From contig CANTUQ010000055.1 of assembly GCA_947683425.1 (NCBI GenBank), positions 25,290,001 through 25,354,000 of the forward strand: 64,000 bases of DNA, written 5' to 3'. The translations under genes and the position numbers were made by a program. Below are positions 31,254 through 41,729 of the stretch, in pieces. Source of the DNA: Excoecaria cochinchinensis. Its lineage: Eukaryota > Streptophyta > Magnoliopsida > Malpighiales > Euphorbiaceae. The notes under the pieces are model-generated. The model was not told the DNA's origin. It saw only the letters and a list, made by a program, of their open reading frames with translations, and did no database searches. Each line of letters opens with the position of its first letter. Position 1 is the stretch's first letter.

Positions 31254-31902
31254 CCTTGCCCTTAGGATTGCGAGGGAGATCAACTAACAACACAACAAAG
31301 AACATACAACCATTTAAACCCTAAGTTAATTCTAAACCCAAGGAAGAAGAAGAACAAATGGAAAACAAGATGAGGAATGCAATTACTTACCAAAGAAGAT
31401 GCAAAGAGATGATTAACTCCACCAATACAAGCTTGAATCCAACCCACAATTCTTAGAATGAAGAAAATGAAGAAGAAGAAGAAAAGAAACGTGAGGGGAA
31501 GAAGAAAACGTGAATATGCTATCTTCCCTTCTTTCTTTCCTTTTTCTTTTTCTTTTCTTTGCCCTAAGCATGTGTCCATTTCCTATTAGTGAAGCTAACC
31601 ACTCACACCAAACTAACATGCACTACACACACCTAATGCATCCCCAATTAAATACACCCTACAATGGTATGAACACACACACACAAGCATATCCCAACTT
31701 AAAACACCATAAAACGATATGCTCAAGTGCACACAACTATTACCTAATTAATTCACACCCTAAAGCCATAGATGCACCCACATACTAACAAAACCCAAAA
31801 ACATGCATTTTTACCAAAATACCCTTATGATATGCCGAACACATGCACATGCATGTTCACACAGACAGGCTCATTCTACTAGGGGGCAAACGGGGTGTGA
31901 TA
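31254..31902 (-). repeat. 5' LTR of element B, U3-proximal part
   Basis: Resumes the B LTR after C (CCTTGCCCTTAGGATTGCGAGG, matching the 3' LTR after 6217) and ends at 31902 with TGATA in place of TGACA. It contains GTAAGT at 31390-31385 and the purine-rich leader. AACCA follows as TSD. Confidence 0.93.
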
Positions 31903-33033
31903 AACCAAGTTGGGTATTGTACCTCAATTAGGAACTTGGCTTTGATCTGATTGTGAATTTCCTTCTTCACCTTGTGTGCCCATTCTGGCCTGAGTCTCCT
32001 CAACTTTTGCTTGACAGGCTTATAGTCTAGCTACGTCGGGATGGCATGTTTCACAATTTCTCGGTCCACCCCTGGCATATCTTCATAGGTCCAGGCAAAG
32101 ACTTTTTCATGTTTTCTTAATATTCTCTCAAACTTTTCTCTCTCGGAGTTATGTTAGATGCTATTAAGATTTCTTTCAGGTTTTTCGAGGTTCCAAGATT
32201 AAATACAGTAGCATCAGTTGAATCAATATCAAATATAGATGGATTATGATCATGATCATGCATAATGAAATCATTAGAAACATCGTACAAGTAAGAAAAA
32301 TCGTTCACTTTATTGATAAAACTAAAATTGTCGTTAACATTATCAAAAAGTTCTGGAGTAAAAAGAAAATCTAAACTATTTTCTTCCTCCTCCATCACCA
32401 GCGCATCTGTTGCAGCTGACGTACTGCATCATTCTGGCCCTTCGGGGACTCTTCAGCAACCCCCTGTACAGCTTCCTCAATCTTTGCTTTCCTCTTCAGC
32501 TGGGTGGCCACCATCCTCTCAGTTATAACCTCCTCGGGCTCCTCGCGGTCCCAAATTGTCTTGTTGGTTATGATTTATTCATCCCAAAAGCCCTCTATTG
32601 GCTTCATCAATCCAATGTCCCGGTTAAAGACATCATTAAAAACCTCAAACCCCGATACAATTCTCCCGTCAACCCACTGAGGCTTGGCTTCCCCGGTGTA
32701 GGCACATGCTGCAGTTGCTGGTACAAAGCTCTTTCAGATATGGGGGATCTCCTTTGCTAACTCCTTGCCCCTGTTCACCATACCTTTATAACCTAGGCCC
32801 TTTCTATCCTTCTGGCCTCTGGTGACAATGGCTTCTATCAACCACTGAGAGTTCTTGCCTAATCCCGCGCTAGGGAGGAATGACATCCTCTTCATCATGT
32901 TCAGCACCTGGGGGCTTCCTTCTATCTATTCCTCCCCATCTATCACAGCCACATGGAACCCACTGCAAGGCTGCCTCGCAATCTTTAGTATGGAAACCTG
33001 ATTTTCCCTTACGGCCCTTATGGTCACTACTTG
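31903..33033 (-). pseudogene. Element D: RT start and protease-RT linker, degenerate
   Basis: Begins at the B insertion with the sense codons for AKFLIEVQYPTWL (joined to 4290 across B). It continues through the long acidic linker between protease and RT (32117-32398, with LDFLFTPELFDNVNDN and PSIFDIDSTDATVFNLGT), then the G-patch-like region. Several stops and frameshifts are visible against C, for example just upstream of 32117. Inactive. Confidence 0.85.
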
Positions 33034-33639
33034 TCATTCGTGAAGAATCTTGACCATCTGATGTAGTATAGAGGGGATGCCTCCCATCTTATGGAACCAA
33101 GACCTTCCCAAAAGAGCTAAAAAATTGGCAGGGATAGGCAGGACTACAAACTCCACCTCTGTCTCCACAGGTCCCGTCTTAACCATTGGCTTGAATGTCC
33201 TAAAGGCATGCCTTCTTGAGTTGTCATAAGTCGTGATCGTTAGATCAGACTTAGCTAGCATATCTTTCGTCACCCCAAAAGTTGCCATGGCCACCTGCGG
33301 GCACACATTGATTGATGAACCATCGTCCACCATTACACAGACCGCGTGCTTCTGATTAATTTGTGCCCGTATGTATAAAGGGTGGTTATGGTTGCGGCCT
33401 TCTGCCGGCAAGTCAGCATTCATAAACACAACATCCTCTCCAGCTCCCCCTTTCACCACATCCAGCAGCTCCGTAGGTGATATATTTGTGGCAATAGTTG
33501 TTTCACATAAAGCCTGCACCAAATTTTGCCTATGGGATGGAGATTGCCTCTGGAGGTCCCATATCGAAATATGATCTAGCGTATTTTTCAGCTGCTTGAT
33601 AATCGGATCATCTTCTGGCTGCTTTTCCTTTTGGCCCAC
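33034..33639 (-). pseudogene. Element D: protease region
   Basis: Aspartic protease homologous to C: ISIWDLQRQSPSHRQ leads in, then AEGRNHNHPLYIRAQ, the active-site stretch VCVMVDDGSSINVCP, SDLTITTYDNSRR and VLPIPANFLALLGRSWFH. The frame ends at stops on both sides. Confidence 0.88.
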
Positions 33640-33663
33640 TACCGGCTCCTGGGGCCTCTTAAC

Positions 33664-35287
33664 TTATGGTGCTACCCTTCCACTCCGGGTCACCACTCCA
33701 ACTTTCTTTTTCTTCTCCTTCTTCTCTTCCTCTTCCTCCTCCAAACCCCATGGGTCGGGAAACACATTAGAATTATCATTTTCACTTCCGCTCTCATCAG
33801 TGGACCAGCAATCGATCACTACAGCGGGAAGCCCTTCTTCACTCACCTCATGGAGGCTCGTGACAACTGTGTTGGCGTCATTGCCGTATAGCTCTCTTAA
33901 AATAAACTCTTCGGGTAGACTGGACCTGATCATGAATACTGGCGAGAGCACGTTGTTATATCCAGACTTCTTCTGACTTCCCCTCTTCTCCAGGTCTGTT
34001 ATTTGCTTTGAATTAATTAATTCTTGGATTGCGTGGCTCAAAGCTTTGCACTCAATAGTTGTATGCCCAGTATGTTGATGATACACACAGTATTCATTAT
34101 CCTTATGGCCCGGCATACCTTGAGTCCTGGCAGGTCGAGGTGGCAAAGGCTGCAACTTACCCTCCTTCATCAACCACCGAAGCACCCATAATAGCGACCT
34201 TCCCAAATTAGAGAAATGTCTTGGAGTTGTATTAGTGGCTGATACTTTGGCTGTCTTCCTTGTGCCACTATCAGAGCCTACTGACCTACTTGCCCCCTGA
34301 GTGCTGCTTCCCTTCTTGGCATAGTTCTCATTACTCGCCCTCCTAGTAAGGTATTCTCCTTCAGCCTCAATAGCAATGTCTTTCATGGACTCCCAATCTC
34401 TTAATCCCTTTATCTTCAATCCCTCTCTTAGATACGAGCTCGCATTTTTAATGAACAACCATATCTAATCTTAAGTATATGGTTTTCTTTTCATTTCCAT
34501 CACCCGATTCCTCCATCGGGTTAGATACTCATGGAAAGACTCACCTGCCTTTTGCTGTAACAGCTCCAGGTCCTTCAGAGTCACCTCCATCCTTGTACTG
34601 CAGTCATACTACCTCAAAAACTCTTCCGTCAGCAAATCCCAGTCCTCTTTAGTTCTGCAGTCAAACCCGTGGTACCAATCCACCGTTGGGCCAGTCAAGC
34701 TCAGGCAAAAGTACTCAATCTTCTACCTTTTCATCAAAGTAGTACCCTTCATCACCAACGAATACTGTTTTATGTGTGCAGTGGGATCAAAAGTGCCATC
34801 AAACTTCGGAACATTCGGCATGTTAAAGTTCATCGGGATTAAATCCTCCCTTTCCAACTCCTTATCTTCGGGGTTCATTCCTTACCCCCTCGTCAGCATC
34901 CTTAGCATCACTTCAAATTTCTCTTCCATCCTTCTTCCAGATGGCGTCTTCATTCTGAGGTGCCTTCCCCCTTTCTGACACCATTTCTTCATACTCGTCG
35001 TCTTTCCAGTCATCTTCTATTCTCTGGGCCGGCCTTCTTCTCTATGCCCCTGATGTTGTAGCTCTCAAATCTACAGGTGGTGGGCGGACCTCTTCTTGCA
35101 ACTCTTCTCTGACCTCCTCCCTTTTATTGTTTCTCATAGGAGGAGGTTGTGGGTTCTGTGGAGTAGGTGGCTGAGTCATATTGGCCATTATAGCCATCTT
35201 TCTATTCTCAAAATCTTCCAACCTGTGGCCCACCTCATCAGCTATTAAGGCCCTAGTAGTATCTATCCCCCTTAGTGAGTTAGCCAT
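33664..35287 (-). pseudogene. Element D: gag, degenerate
   Basis: Start MANSLRGIDTTRALIADEVG at 35287. The middle of gag is broken by stops between 34459 and 35041, although codons for VPKFDG, WYHG and RWRN remain readable. The frame 33664-34458 resumes with FIKNASSYLREGLKIKGL, the knuckle-like CVYHQHTGHTTIEC and an acidic tail ending TRSGRVAP. The homologue in C is intact. Confidence 0.87.
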
Positions 35288-36217
35288 CTAAGAGTCTATA
35301 GAGAATTGAGAGGATATAGTGTGGCTACTTTCTGAGACTGAATCAGAGAACTCTACCCTTTCTGCTAGCTCAAAGAATGGATTTCTGCGTAGTCATCCTT
35401 TATGACCTCTTGACCACCTGGGCCGATCTATGATGGCTGTAAAATATACTCGTTAGGATGATGCATAAATGACATATAATGTATGGTCGTGCTTATGCAA
35501 CATCCACAAATCACATGCAAGCACATAGGTCCTTCCAACCTTGTTACTCCCGCACATAAGGTTATAGTCTCTTTCCTAGGTGGGATTAGTCCATGGGCTA
35601 ACAGGGGACCGATGGACACATATGGTGCACGGTGGAAAACCGGCAGCATAACCTGTCTTAACTAATGTACAGGCGCATGGGTTATGATCGTTATGTATTT
35701 AGGCAGTCCGAATAAATTAACACGAGCCTATCGGGGCATGAAAGCCTTTGACTAGGTGATCGATCAAATTATCTGGGTTTGTCCGATACATAATGATCCA
35801 TACAACAATCATAGTACTAAGGTTCATACCACCTAGGGGAAGTATCTATTTCCACTATATGAGCTTTGGTAAAAGGTGATGATACTTTAGGGCTACCCAA
35901 GCATGGTCCCTGCCAACGGGTCTAGCTCATCACGAGCGTAACGACCGGTCGGGTCTCTATTTAATATACCATGATGGTACGAGGCTTGGGCTGGTTATTA
36001 TCCTAAACACTTTCCTACATTGAGTGAACGTAGGGTCGTGCTTCAGGAACGTATCGGGGTTAAAAGAGGGACAAAACTAGAATAGATCTAAGGCTCTAAT
36101 GAGATGCAATGCAATTTTGAAAGAGGATGAAATTTTTAAATTAAAATATAATTTTAAATTTTAACCAAGTTACTTTCGAATCGAAGTCTCGAGTATAGTC
36201 CCTAGTGGAGTCGCCAC
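35288..36217 (-). other. 5' leader and PBS of element D
   Basis: PBS TGGCGACTCCACTAGGGAC at 36216-36198, one base from the LTR. The acceptor TATATTTTACAG ends at 35437, with CTAAC upstream, at the same place as in C. The paired donor GAGG|GTAAAG is at 37636 in the LTR. No gene. Confidence 0.75.
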
Positions 36218-36317
36218 TGTGACGCGCGCCGAACCTCGAGGCACCCCGAACCGCCCACTTTTAGGGCTTTCAAGAGAGGTTCATAAAAATATGTAACGAA
36301 ATACAAGTGCATCCATT

Positions 36318-36668
36318 TTGGGCAATAAGGAGGTTTCTTAGAGTCGCTACCTAGTAGAACATTGGGAAAGGTCGTCTAGCCTCAGTGAGCCTAAGACAGC
36401 GCTACTATGTCGATTATAGGCAACCTGGAGGTGTCTTGGAGGCTTCCACCTTAAGGATAGGATGGTCCTCTAGCCTCACGCTTGGGCAAATTAGAGGTGT
36501 CTTGGAGGCTTCCACCCTAATAGAACATTAGGATGGCCCTCTCGCCTCGTGGCACCTAGGACTGTGCAATTTTAAACCTTTTATGGGACACAAGAGGTGT
36601 CTTGGAGGCCCCATCCCAACAGAACATTGAGATGGTTCTCTCATCTTATTGAGCCCAAAGACCAGAGA
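36318..36668 (-). repeat. Four imperfect tandem units at the D LTR edge
   Basis: Units starting GGCAA/GGACA... with GAGGTGTCTTGGAGGCTTCC and AGAACATT.GGATGG...CTCTCGCCT, about 65-105 bp each. C has a single unit at the equivalent place (13612-13700). Confidence 0.8.
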
Positions 36669-38179
36669 AGGTTCGGGACTTCCCATTTATTCATACCTTG
36701 GTTAAGTTTATAGTTAAATTTTGAATTTATCATTTCATCCCATTTCTCATTCAATTTAATGTGTTCAAATTAAAGCGCAAATTATACATTCAGGGGAAGT
36801 GGTAAATAAAGCATAATTAAAATAAAGCATAATTAAAATAAAATGCACAAAAAAATATATTACAATAAAACTAGGGGTGAAATACAACCACCATTGTAAA
36901 TTGCAAGTGATTCATACATAAATCGGGATATATATTAAGGATGAGGACATTGGTCCTCACATGCAAATTTAAAATAATTTTGAGATGTCGATTTTTATTT
37001 GTTAGGAAAAGTGAACATTGGTCCTCATTTTAAAAAAACCCCAATTTAATTAATAAAAATATTTAACCATTTTTATTGGCGAGATAATATAAAAAGGTAT
37101 TATTCACAATAACGATATAATTTAAAATAAAAAAGGATAAAGTCCAGAAAATGAACCCGGGAGAAGACCCTTAGGTCTTTGTAGTGGCTTCTATATCAAA
37201 TGGCTCCAAATCCACCAAACAAGTTAGAATAAAAACTCACAAAAATAAAGGACATGTTAGTGTAAAATTAAAGAACTAAAATAAATATGAAATTAAATGA
37301 TAAGGAGGAAAATGGAAGAAATTGCATAAGAAAACTATTAAAAACAAAAGAAAAAAAAAGAGTCAAATGGGGATAGGTGGCCCAGGGACGGCCCAAAACA
37401 TGTGACCGACGGGAGTCCTTGGGCGCGACAGATGGGCGTAAGGGCAACCCTCAACGGCCCGTCGCTCGCTTGACCGATGGCCGTCGATCGTCCTTATGCC
37501 CATCGGTCGCCTCTGTTCCTAAAAAGAAACCCAAAAATAAAATTTTCTTTTTGTTTTAATTTGAATAAAAATGGATTTTTATGCAAGAAATCAACAGAAA
37601 TAATCAAATTCAAAATAATAGATTCAGAATCTTTACCCTCGGATTTTTACCTTGCGAAGGTGAATATTGCAAGATTTTGACTCCTTGAGTTCTACAAGGA
37701 TCGGATCGTGACCGCGCGATTTATAGAGACTTTTGGTTGCAAAATTTTATTTTTAATAGTAAGCTAAGAAGAGAAAAGTTAATTTTCTTGCTTGGAATTT
37801 TGATAGCAATGAATATTTGAATTAGCTAGATTGACGAAAATGAATGGATTTTGTTTCCTCTGATTAGAGTAATTCGAGAATAAAATAAAAAGAAGAAATT
37901 TTAAGAATAGAATTCTGTTTGAAAAAGTCGAAAATGAAATCTATGTGGAAAATTGCTAAGCTTTTTCCTTTAAAAGTCTTCTAATTAAGAATTTTTTAGC
38001 AAATTTTCCAACCATCAAAAACTGAATCGCCTTCCCTTATTTATAGATTTAGGAAGAAATTTCAAATAAGTTCAAATTTTAAATTTAGATTTTTAGAGGA
38101 TGTTTCGAAATCAGAAAATGGAATGGGTTAAATTGAGCACATTAATTTAATACACAACAACTCACAAGCAAAAGGGATT

Positions 38180-38277
38180 AAAATTAGTCATGCAAAAATA
38201 TAATAATAGTGATAATAACAATGAAAAACAATAATGCTAATAAAAATAGTGACAATAATAACGATAATGACAAATAC

Positions 38278-38335
<58 letters not shown>

Positions 38336-38520
38336 TAACGAATAGACAATAATAATAATCATAATAATAATAGAAAATAATAATAATGGTCATAATGAGA
38401 AGAATAATAAAAGTAATAGTAACGATACAATAATATTAATAGTAAAAACCATAACATTGACAATAGTAATAACAATAACAAATAAAAATAATAATAAACA
38501 TAATAGCAAATGAAAATACG
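38180..38520. repeat. (AAT)n microsatellite in D LTR
   Basis: About 18 uninterrupted AAT/TAA triplets at 38279-38332 within a 340-bp AAT-rich degenerate tract. Open frames over it (poly-Ile/Tyr) are artefacts. Confidence 0.95.
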
Positions 38521-39118
38521 TTGATAGTGGGATAATAATATTAACAACAATAATGACAAAAAAGGTAAAATGAGATGATGAAAATGGATCCAAGAATTTT
38601 TACCCTCAGATTTGATTATATTGGAAGCAAGATGTTTCGATCCGACTCCCCTGTCGAGTTTCAAAATAGATTCGAAATAACTCCAAAAGAAACTCAAAAA
38701 AAGACATTAAAATGATAACAAATGATTTTTGGCTTTTGTTTGATAATAAACCCAAGGTAAGGGAATCGATTTCCCTATCTCAAGCTAAGCTCAAACTTAA
38801 AGAAAATATTTTATTTTGGTTTCAGAAAATTAGAAGAAAAAAGAGACTTTTGGAAAAATTTCTGATTTTCTCACAAAAACACTCTCCTGTTTTCTTTCTT
38901 CCTAAGCTCTCCTTTTCTCTCTTTTCAGTCCGAAAAGTCCCACCCTGTCAAATGAAAATTTTCTCTTCTTTATTTTCCCTATCTTCCGAAAAAGGGAAAG
39001 GAAAAAACCCCCCATTCCATCGCTCTACCCCCAAAAATCCCTGAAAACTAAAAAAAATGGTCTTCAAAATCTGTAAAAAAACTAGATTTTGCAGGTGGGA
39101 AAGGGATAGAAGGGAGAC

Positions 39119-39560
39119 TGCCCGCGAGTGGGTGGCCGCACGTCATGCGCCCAAGTATGGGGGGTCTCCCACAGGATGCACAATGAGGTGCTGCCTGACA
39201 GTGGAGGCTGCACGTCACATGCCCGAGGTACGGCCTCGATCTGTGGGCCGCACGTCACATGCGCGAGGTGCGGCCTCGCGCTGGAGGCCGCACAACGCAA
39301 GGCGAGGTATGGCCTTGCGCTAGAGGTCGCATAGCACGAGCCGAAGTGCGGCACTGCACAAACCCACACGCGGGCGCCGCGCGAGCCCACAGCACCCCGC
39401 GAATCCGCACGCGGGCACTGATCGAGGCGAGAGCTTGCGCGCGGCTCCCCACAAATATGTACGCAGGTGCTGCAAGAGGCGAGGCCTCGCACTCAATGCT
39501 CTACGAGCCCGCCTGCAAGCAACGTGCCTCGCGCGCACTGCGAGCATACGCTATGCCTCG
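39119..39560 (-). repeat. GC-rich inverted-repeat array in D LTR U3
   Basis: Units of about 39-43 bp with GAGGCCGCAC and GTGCGGCCTCGCG; near 39269-39294 two 10-bp arms (GTGCGGCCTC / GAGGCCGCAC) form a perfect hairpin with a 6-nt loop. The array ends in CpG-rich diverged copies. A related array is at 41250-41560 in E. Confidence 0.8.
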
Positions 39561-39753
39561 CATGCACCGCACAGCGGTAGGCTACTAAAAACCCAAAAAT
39601 AAACCCAAAAATAAAATCTTAAAAATCTTTTATTTAAAAAGAAGGATATTCGACAAGGGAATCATCAGTTCTAACCTCTTCGCCTGTGAACAAGCGTCAT
39701 TTTGATCATTAGGTAATCCTGATCATGGACCGCCTCGGGACCCGGTGTCTACA

Positions 39754-41245
39754 AGTATGCTTGCCATTGATCTGTGCTTTGATATATAATGGGCGATTGT
39801 GTTTGCGGCCTTCATGTGGAAAGTCGGCATCAGTATAAACAAAATTTTCCCCCGAACCCCCTTTAACTAGGTCTAGTAACTTAGATGGCGAGATAGTGAT
39901 GGCAACAGTGGATTCATATAGGGCTTCCACTAACTTCTGCCTATGTGATGGGGATTTTCTCGGCAAATCCCAAATGGATATCTGGGTTGTTGTTTTCTTT
40001 AACTATTTCATTAACCCATCCTCCTCGAGCTCTTTTCCTGCAAGCATAGGCACCAGGTCTTGAGGCCTCTCTACCTCTGGAACTACCCTGCCACTTCGGG
40101 TTACAACCGCAACCTTTCTCTTTTCTTCATCCTCTGAATCTCAAGGATTTGCAAGCTCTTCATCTTTCTTAGAATCTTTGACTTCTTCTCCATTCTCACT
40201 GGTGGACCAACAATCTATTGTCGCCACGGGAATCCTTTCTTCACTTGTTTTATGAGTGATAGTGACATACTCATTACCATATAAATCTTGCAATGTGTAC
40301 CATTTGGGCAAGTTAGACCTGATCATGTACACTGGTGGAGGAACTGCATGGTTACTAGACTTCTTTTTCTTCTCCCTCTTTTCTGGATCCGTCTGCTTAT
40401 TGTCAATGAGATCCTGGATCTTGTTTTTCAATGTTCTGCAAAAGTCTGTTAGATGCCCTGTGTGTTGATTATAAGCACAAAACTGATCCCCCCTATTTCC
40501 TGGTTGACCATGGTTTCTAGCTAGCCTCGGATTTAAAGGTCTTAACTGCCTTTCTTTCACCAACTTTTCCAAAACACAAGTCAGAGGTCGACCCAAATTC
40601 GAATAATACCTTTGGCCTTGGTTAGATTCTGTGGCCGAGACCTTAGCTGTCTTGCCATTCTTGCTACTACCTCCAGTGTTAGCCTATCTATTTCCTGATT
40701 TGTTCCCAAAGTTTTTCCTAATAAAGCTATCTTGAATTGCCTTCTTTGCTCGATACTCACCCTTTGCTTTGATAGCCATATCCTTTAGAGACTCCCAATC
40801 TTTGAGCCCCTTCATCTTTAGCCCCTCCTTGAGATATGGACTTGCATTACGGATTAATAATCAAATGTGATATGGAGTATACAACTTACTTTTCATCTCC
40901 ATTATCCGATTTCTCCATCAAGTAAGATACTCGTGGAATGACTCATTAGATCTCTATTGAAGTAGCTCCAAATCCTTCAAAGTAACCTCCATTCGAGTGC
41001 TACAATCCTACTAATTAAGGAACTCTTCAGTTAACAAGTCCAAATTTTGTCTTGTTCTCCTATCCAAACTGTGGTACCAGTTTATAGCAGGCCTAGTCAA
41101 GCTGAGACAGAAATATTCCACCTTCTATCTATTGGTAAGTATAGTCCCCTTCATCACAAGCGTGTATTGCTTGATGTGAGAAGACAGATTTGAGGTGCCA
41201 TCAAACTTGGGTAGATCAGGGAATCCAGAAAAAATGAAGTCCTGT
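39754..41245 (-). pseudogene. Element E: gag-protease fragment (Tat lineage), interrupted by D
   Basis: Old minus-strand Tat relic. Going from 39754: the protease lead-in (EGRKHNRPLYIKAQINGKHT, cut by D), SPSHRQKLVEALYESTVA, then gag C-terminal frame 40141-40596 with FCAYNQHTGHLTDFC (the usual His of the first pair is Asn), then gag codons matching C (KDWESLKD, RWRN, WYHG) with many stops up to about 41235. Beyond 41245 the gag sequence stops and LTR sequence begins, so the gag start, PBS and leader are deleted. Confidence 0.82.
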
Positions 41246-41729
41246 TGTGGTAGGAGACGTGCGAGTTACGGACCTTGCACTAGAGGCCGTGCCTTGCAGG
41301 TGCGAGGTGCGGTCTTGTGCTAGGAGGCAGCGCCTCATAAACACGAGGCACAGGTACACCCTACGTGTGTGAGGTGCGGCCTACTGCAGGAGGCCGTGCC
41401 TCGCGCATGCATGAAGTACGTCCTCTCGCAGGAGGCCATGCCTCGTGTTACGCGAGCTGCGGCCTCACACAGGAGGCCGTGCCTCTCGCACACGTCTCAC
41501 GAGCCTGTATGCAGGCACTGCACCTCACGCACGCTGCCAGCAGACGCCGTGCAGGCCACGCGGCGGCAATCGACCAAAAACTCGAAAAAACACAGTAAAA
41601 ATAATTTTTATTTAAAAAGAAGGGTTTCGACAAGGAAATCATCACTTATAATAATTTTGCTCATGAACCAGCATTATTTTTATCACTGGGTAATCTTTGT
41701 CCGAGCTGCCTCAAGGCCCGGTGCCTACA
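41246..41729 (-). repeat. LTR remnant of element E
   Basis: GC-rich array of the D type (41250-41560) followed by sequence matching the U3 end of the D LTR (39640-39753), ending CCCGGTGCCTACA. It joins gag directly on its other side, so a deletion removed the rest of the LTR. ACTAC (41730-41734) is a candidate TSD half. Confidence 0.8.

Larger units (their letters stand above)
11460..31390 (-). other. Putative leader intron of element B (about 2.2 kb before C inserted)
   Basis: The donor GTAAGT lies in the 5' LTR (plus-strand acttac 31385-31390); the acceptor AG at 11461-11460 abuts the gag ATG. A CTAAT branch-point-like motif lies about 29 nt before the acceptor. The PBS and the stem-loop cassette are inside. 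C is inserted within this interval. Confidence 0.5.
4291..31902 (-). mobile_element. Element B: Tekay-like chromovirus, split by element C
   Basis: Complete minus-strand element of about 9.85 kb after subtracting C and its TSD. It comprises 3' LTR 4291-6867, internal region 6868-11587 and 5' LTR 11588-13494 plus 31254-31902. The TSD is AACCA at 4286-4290 and 31903-31907, inside the RT of D. Domain order on the minus strand is gag, protease, RT, RNase H, integrase, chromodomain, as in Ty3/gypsy chromoviruses. The last base pair of the 5' LTR terminus is mutated (TGATA instead of TGACA). At least six in-frame stops and two or three frameshifts make it inactive. Confidence 0.93.
36218..39753 (-). 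repeat. 5' LTR of element D (3,536 bp)
   Basis: Sense termini TGTAGACACC...GCGCGTCACA; followed by AGTAT (39754-39758), a candidate TSD. U3 (39753 to about 38020) holds a GC-rich inverted-repeat array and an AAT-rich tract. TATA box CTATAAATAAGG at 38046-38035. R/U5 holds the donor at 37636, CCGACGGG-type motifs at 37400-37505 and a four-unit tandem repeat at 36318-36668. Same lineage as C but a different family. Confidence 0.9.

Noticed and set aside
38590..38615. Second GAGGGTAAA donor in D LTR (38603)
   Set aside because: It lies upstream of the recognised TATA box; probably a duplicate of the segment holding the 37636 donor. Kept only as a note.
38184..38697. Poly-Ile/Tyr ORFs
   Set aside because: Translation of the AAT microsatellite.
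39057..39588. Arg/Ala-rich ORFs in D LTR
   Set aside because: Six-frame openness of the GC-rich inverted-repeat array.
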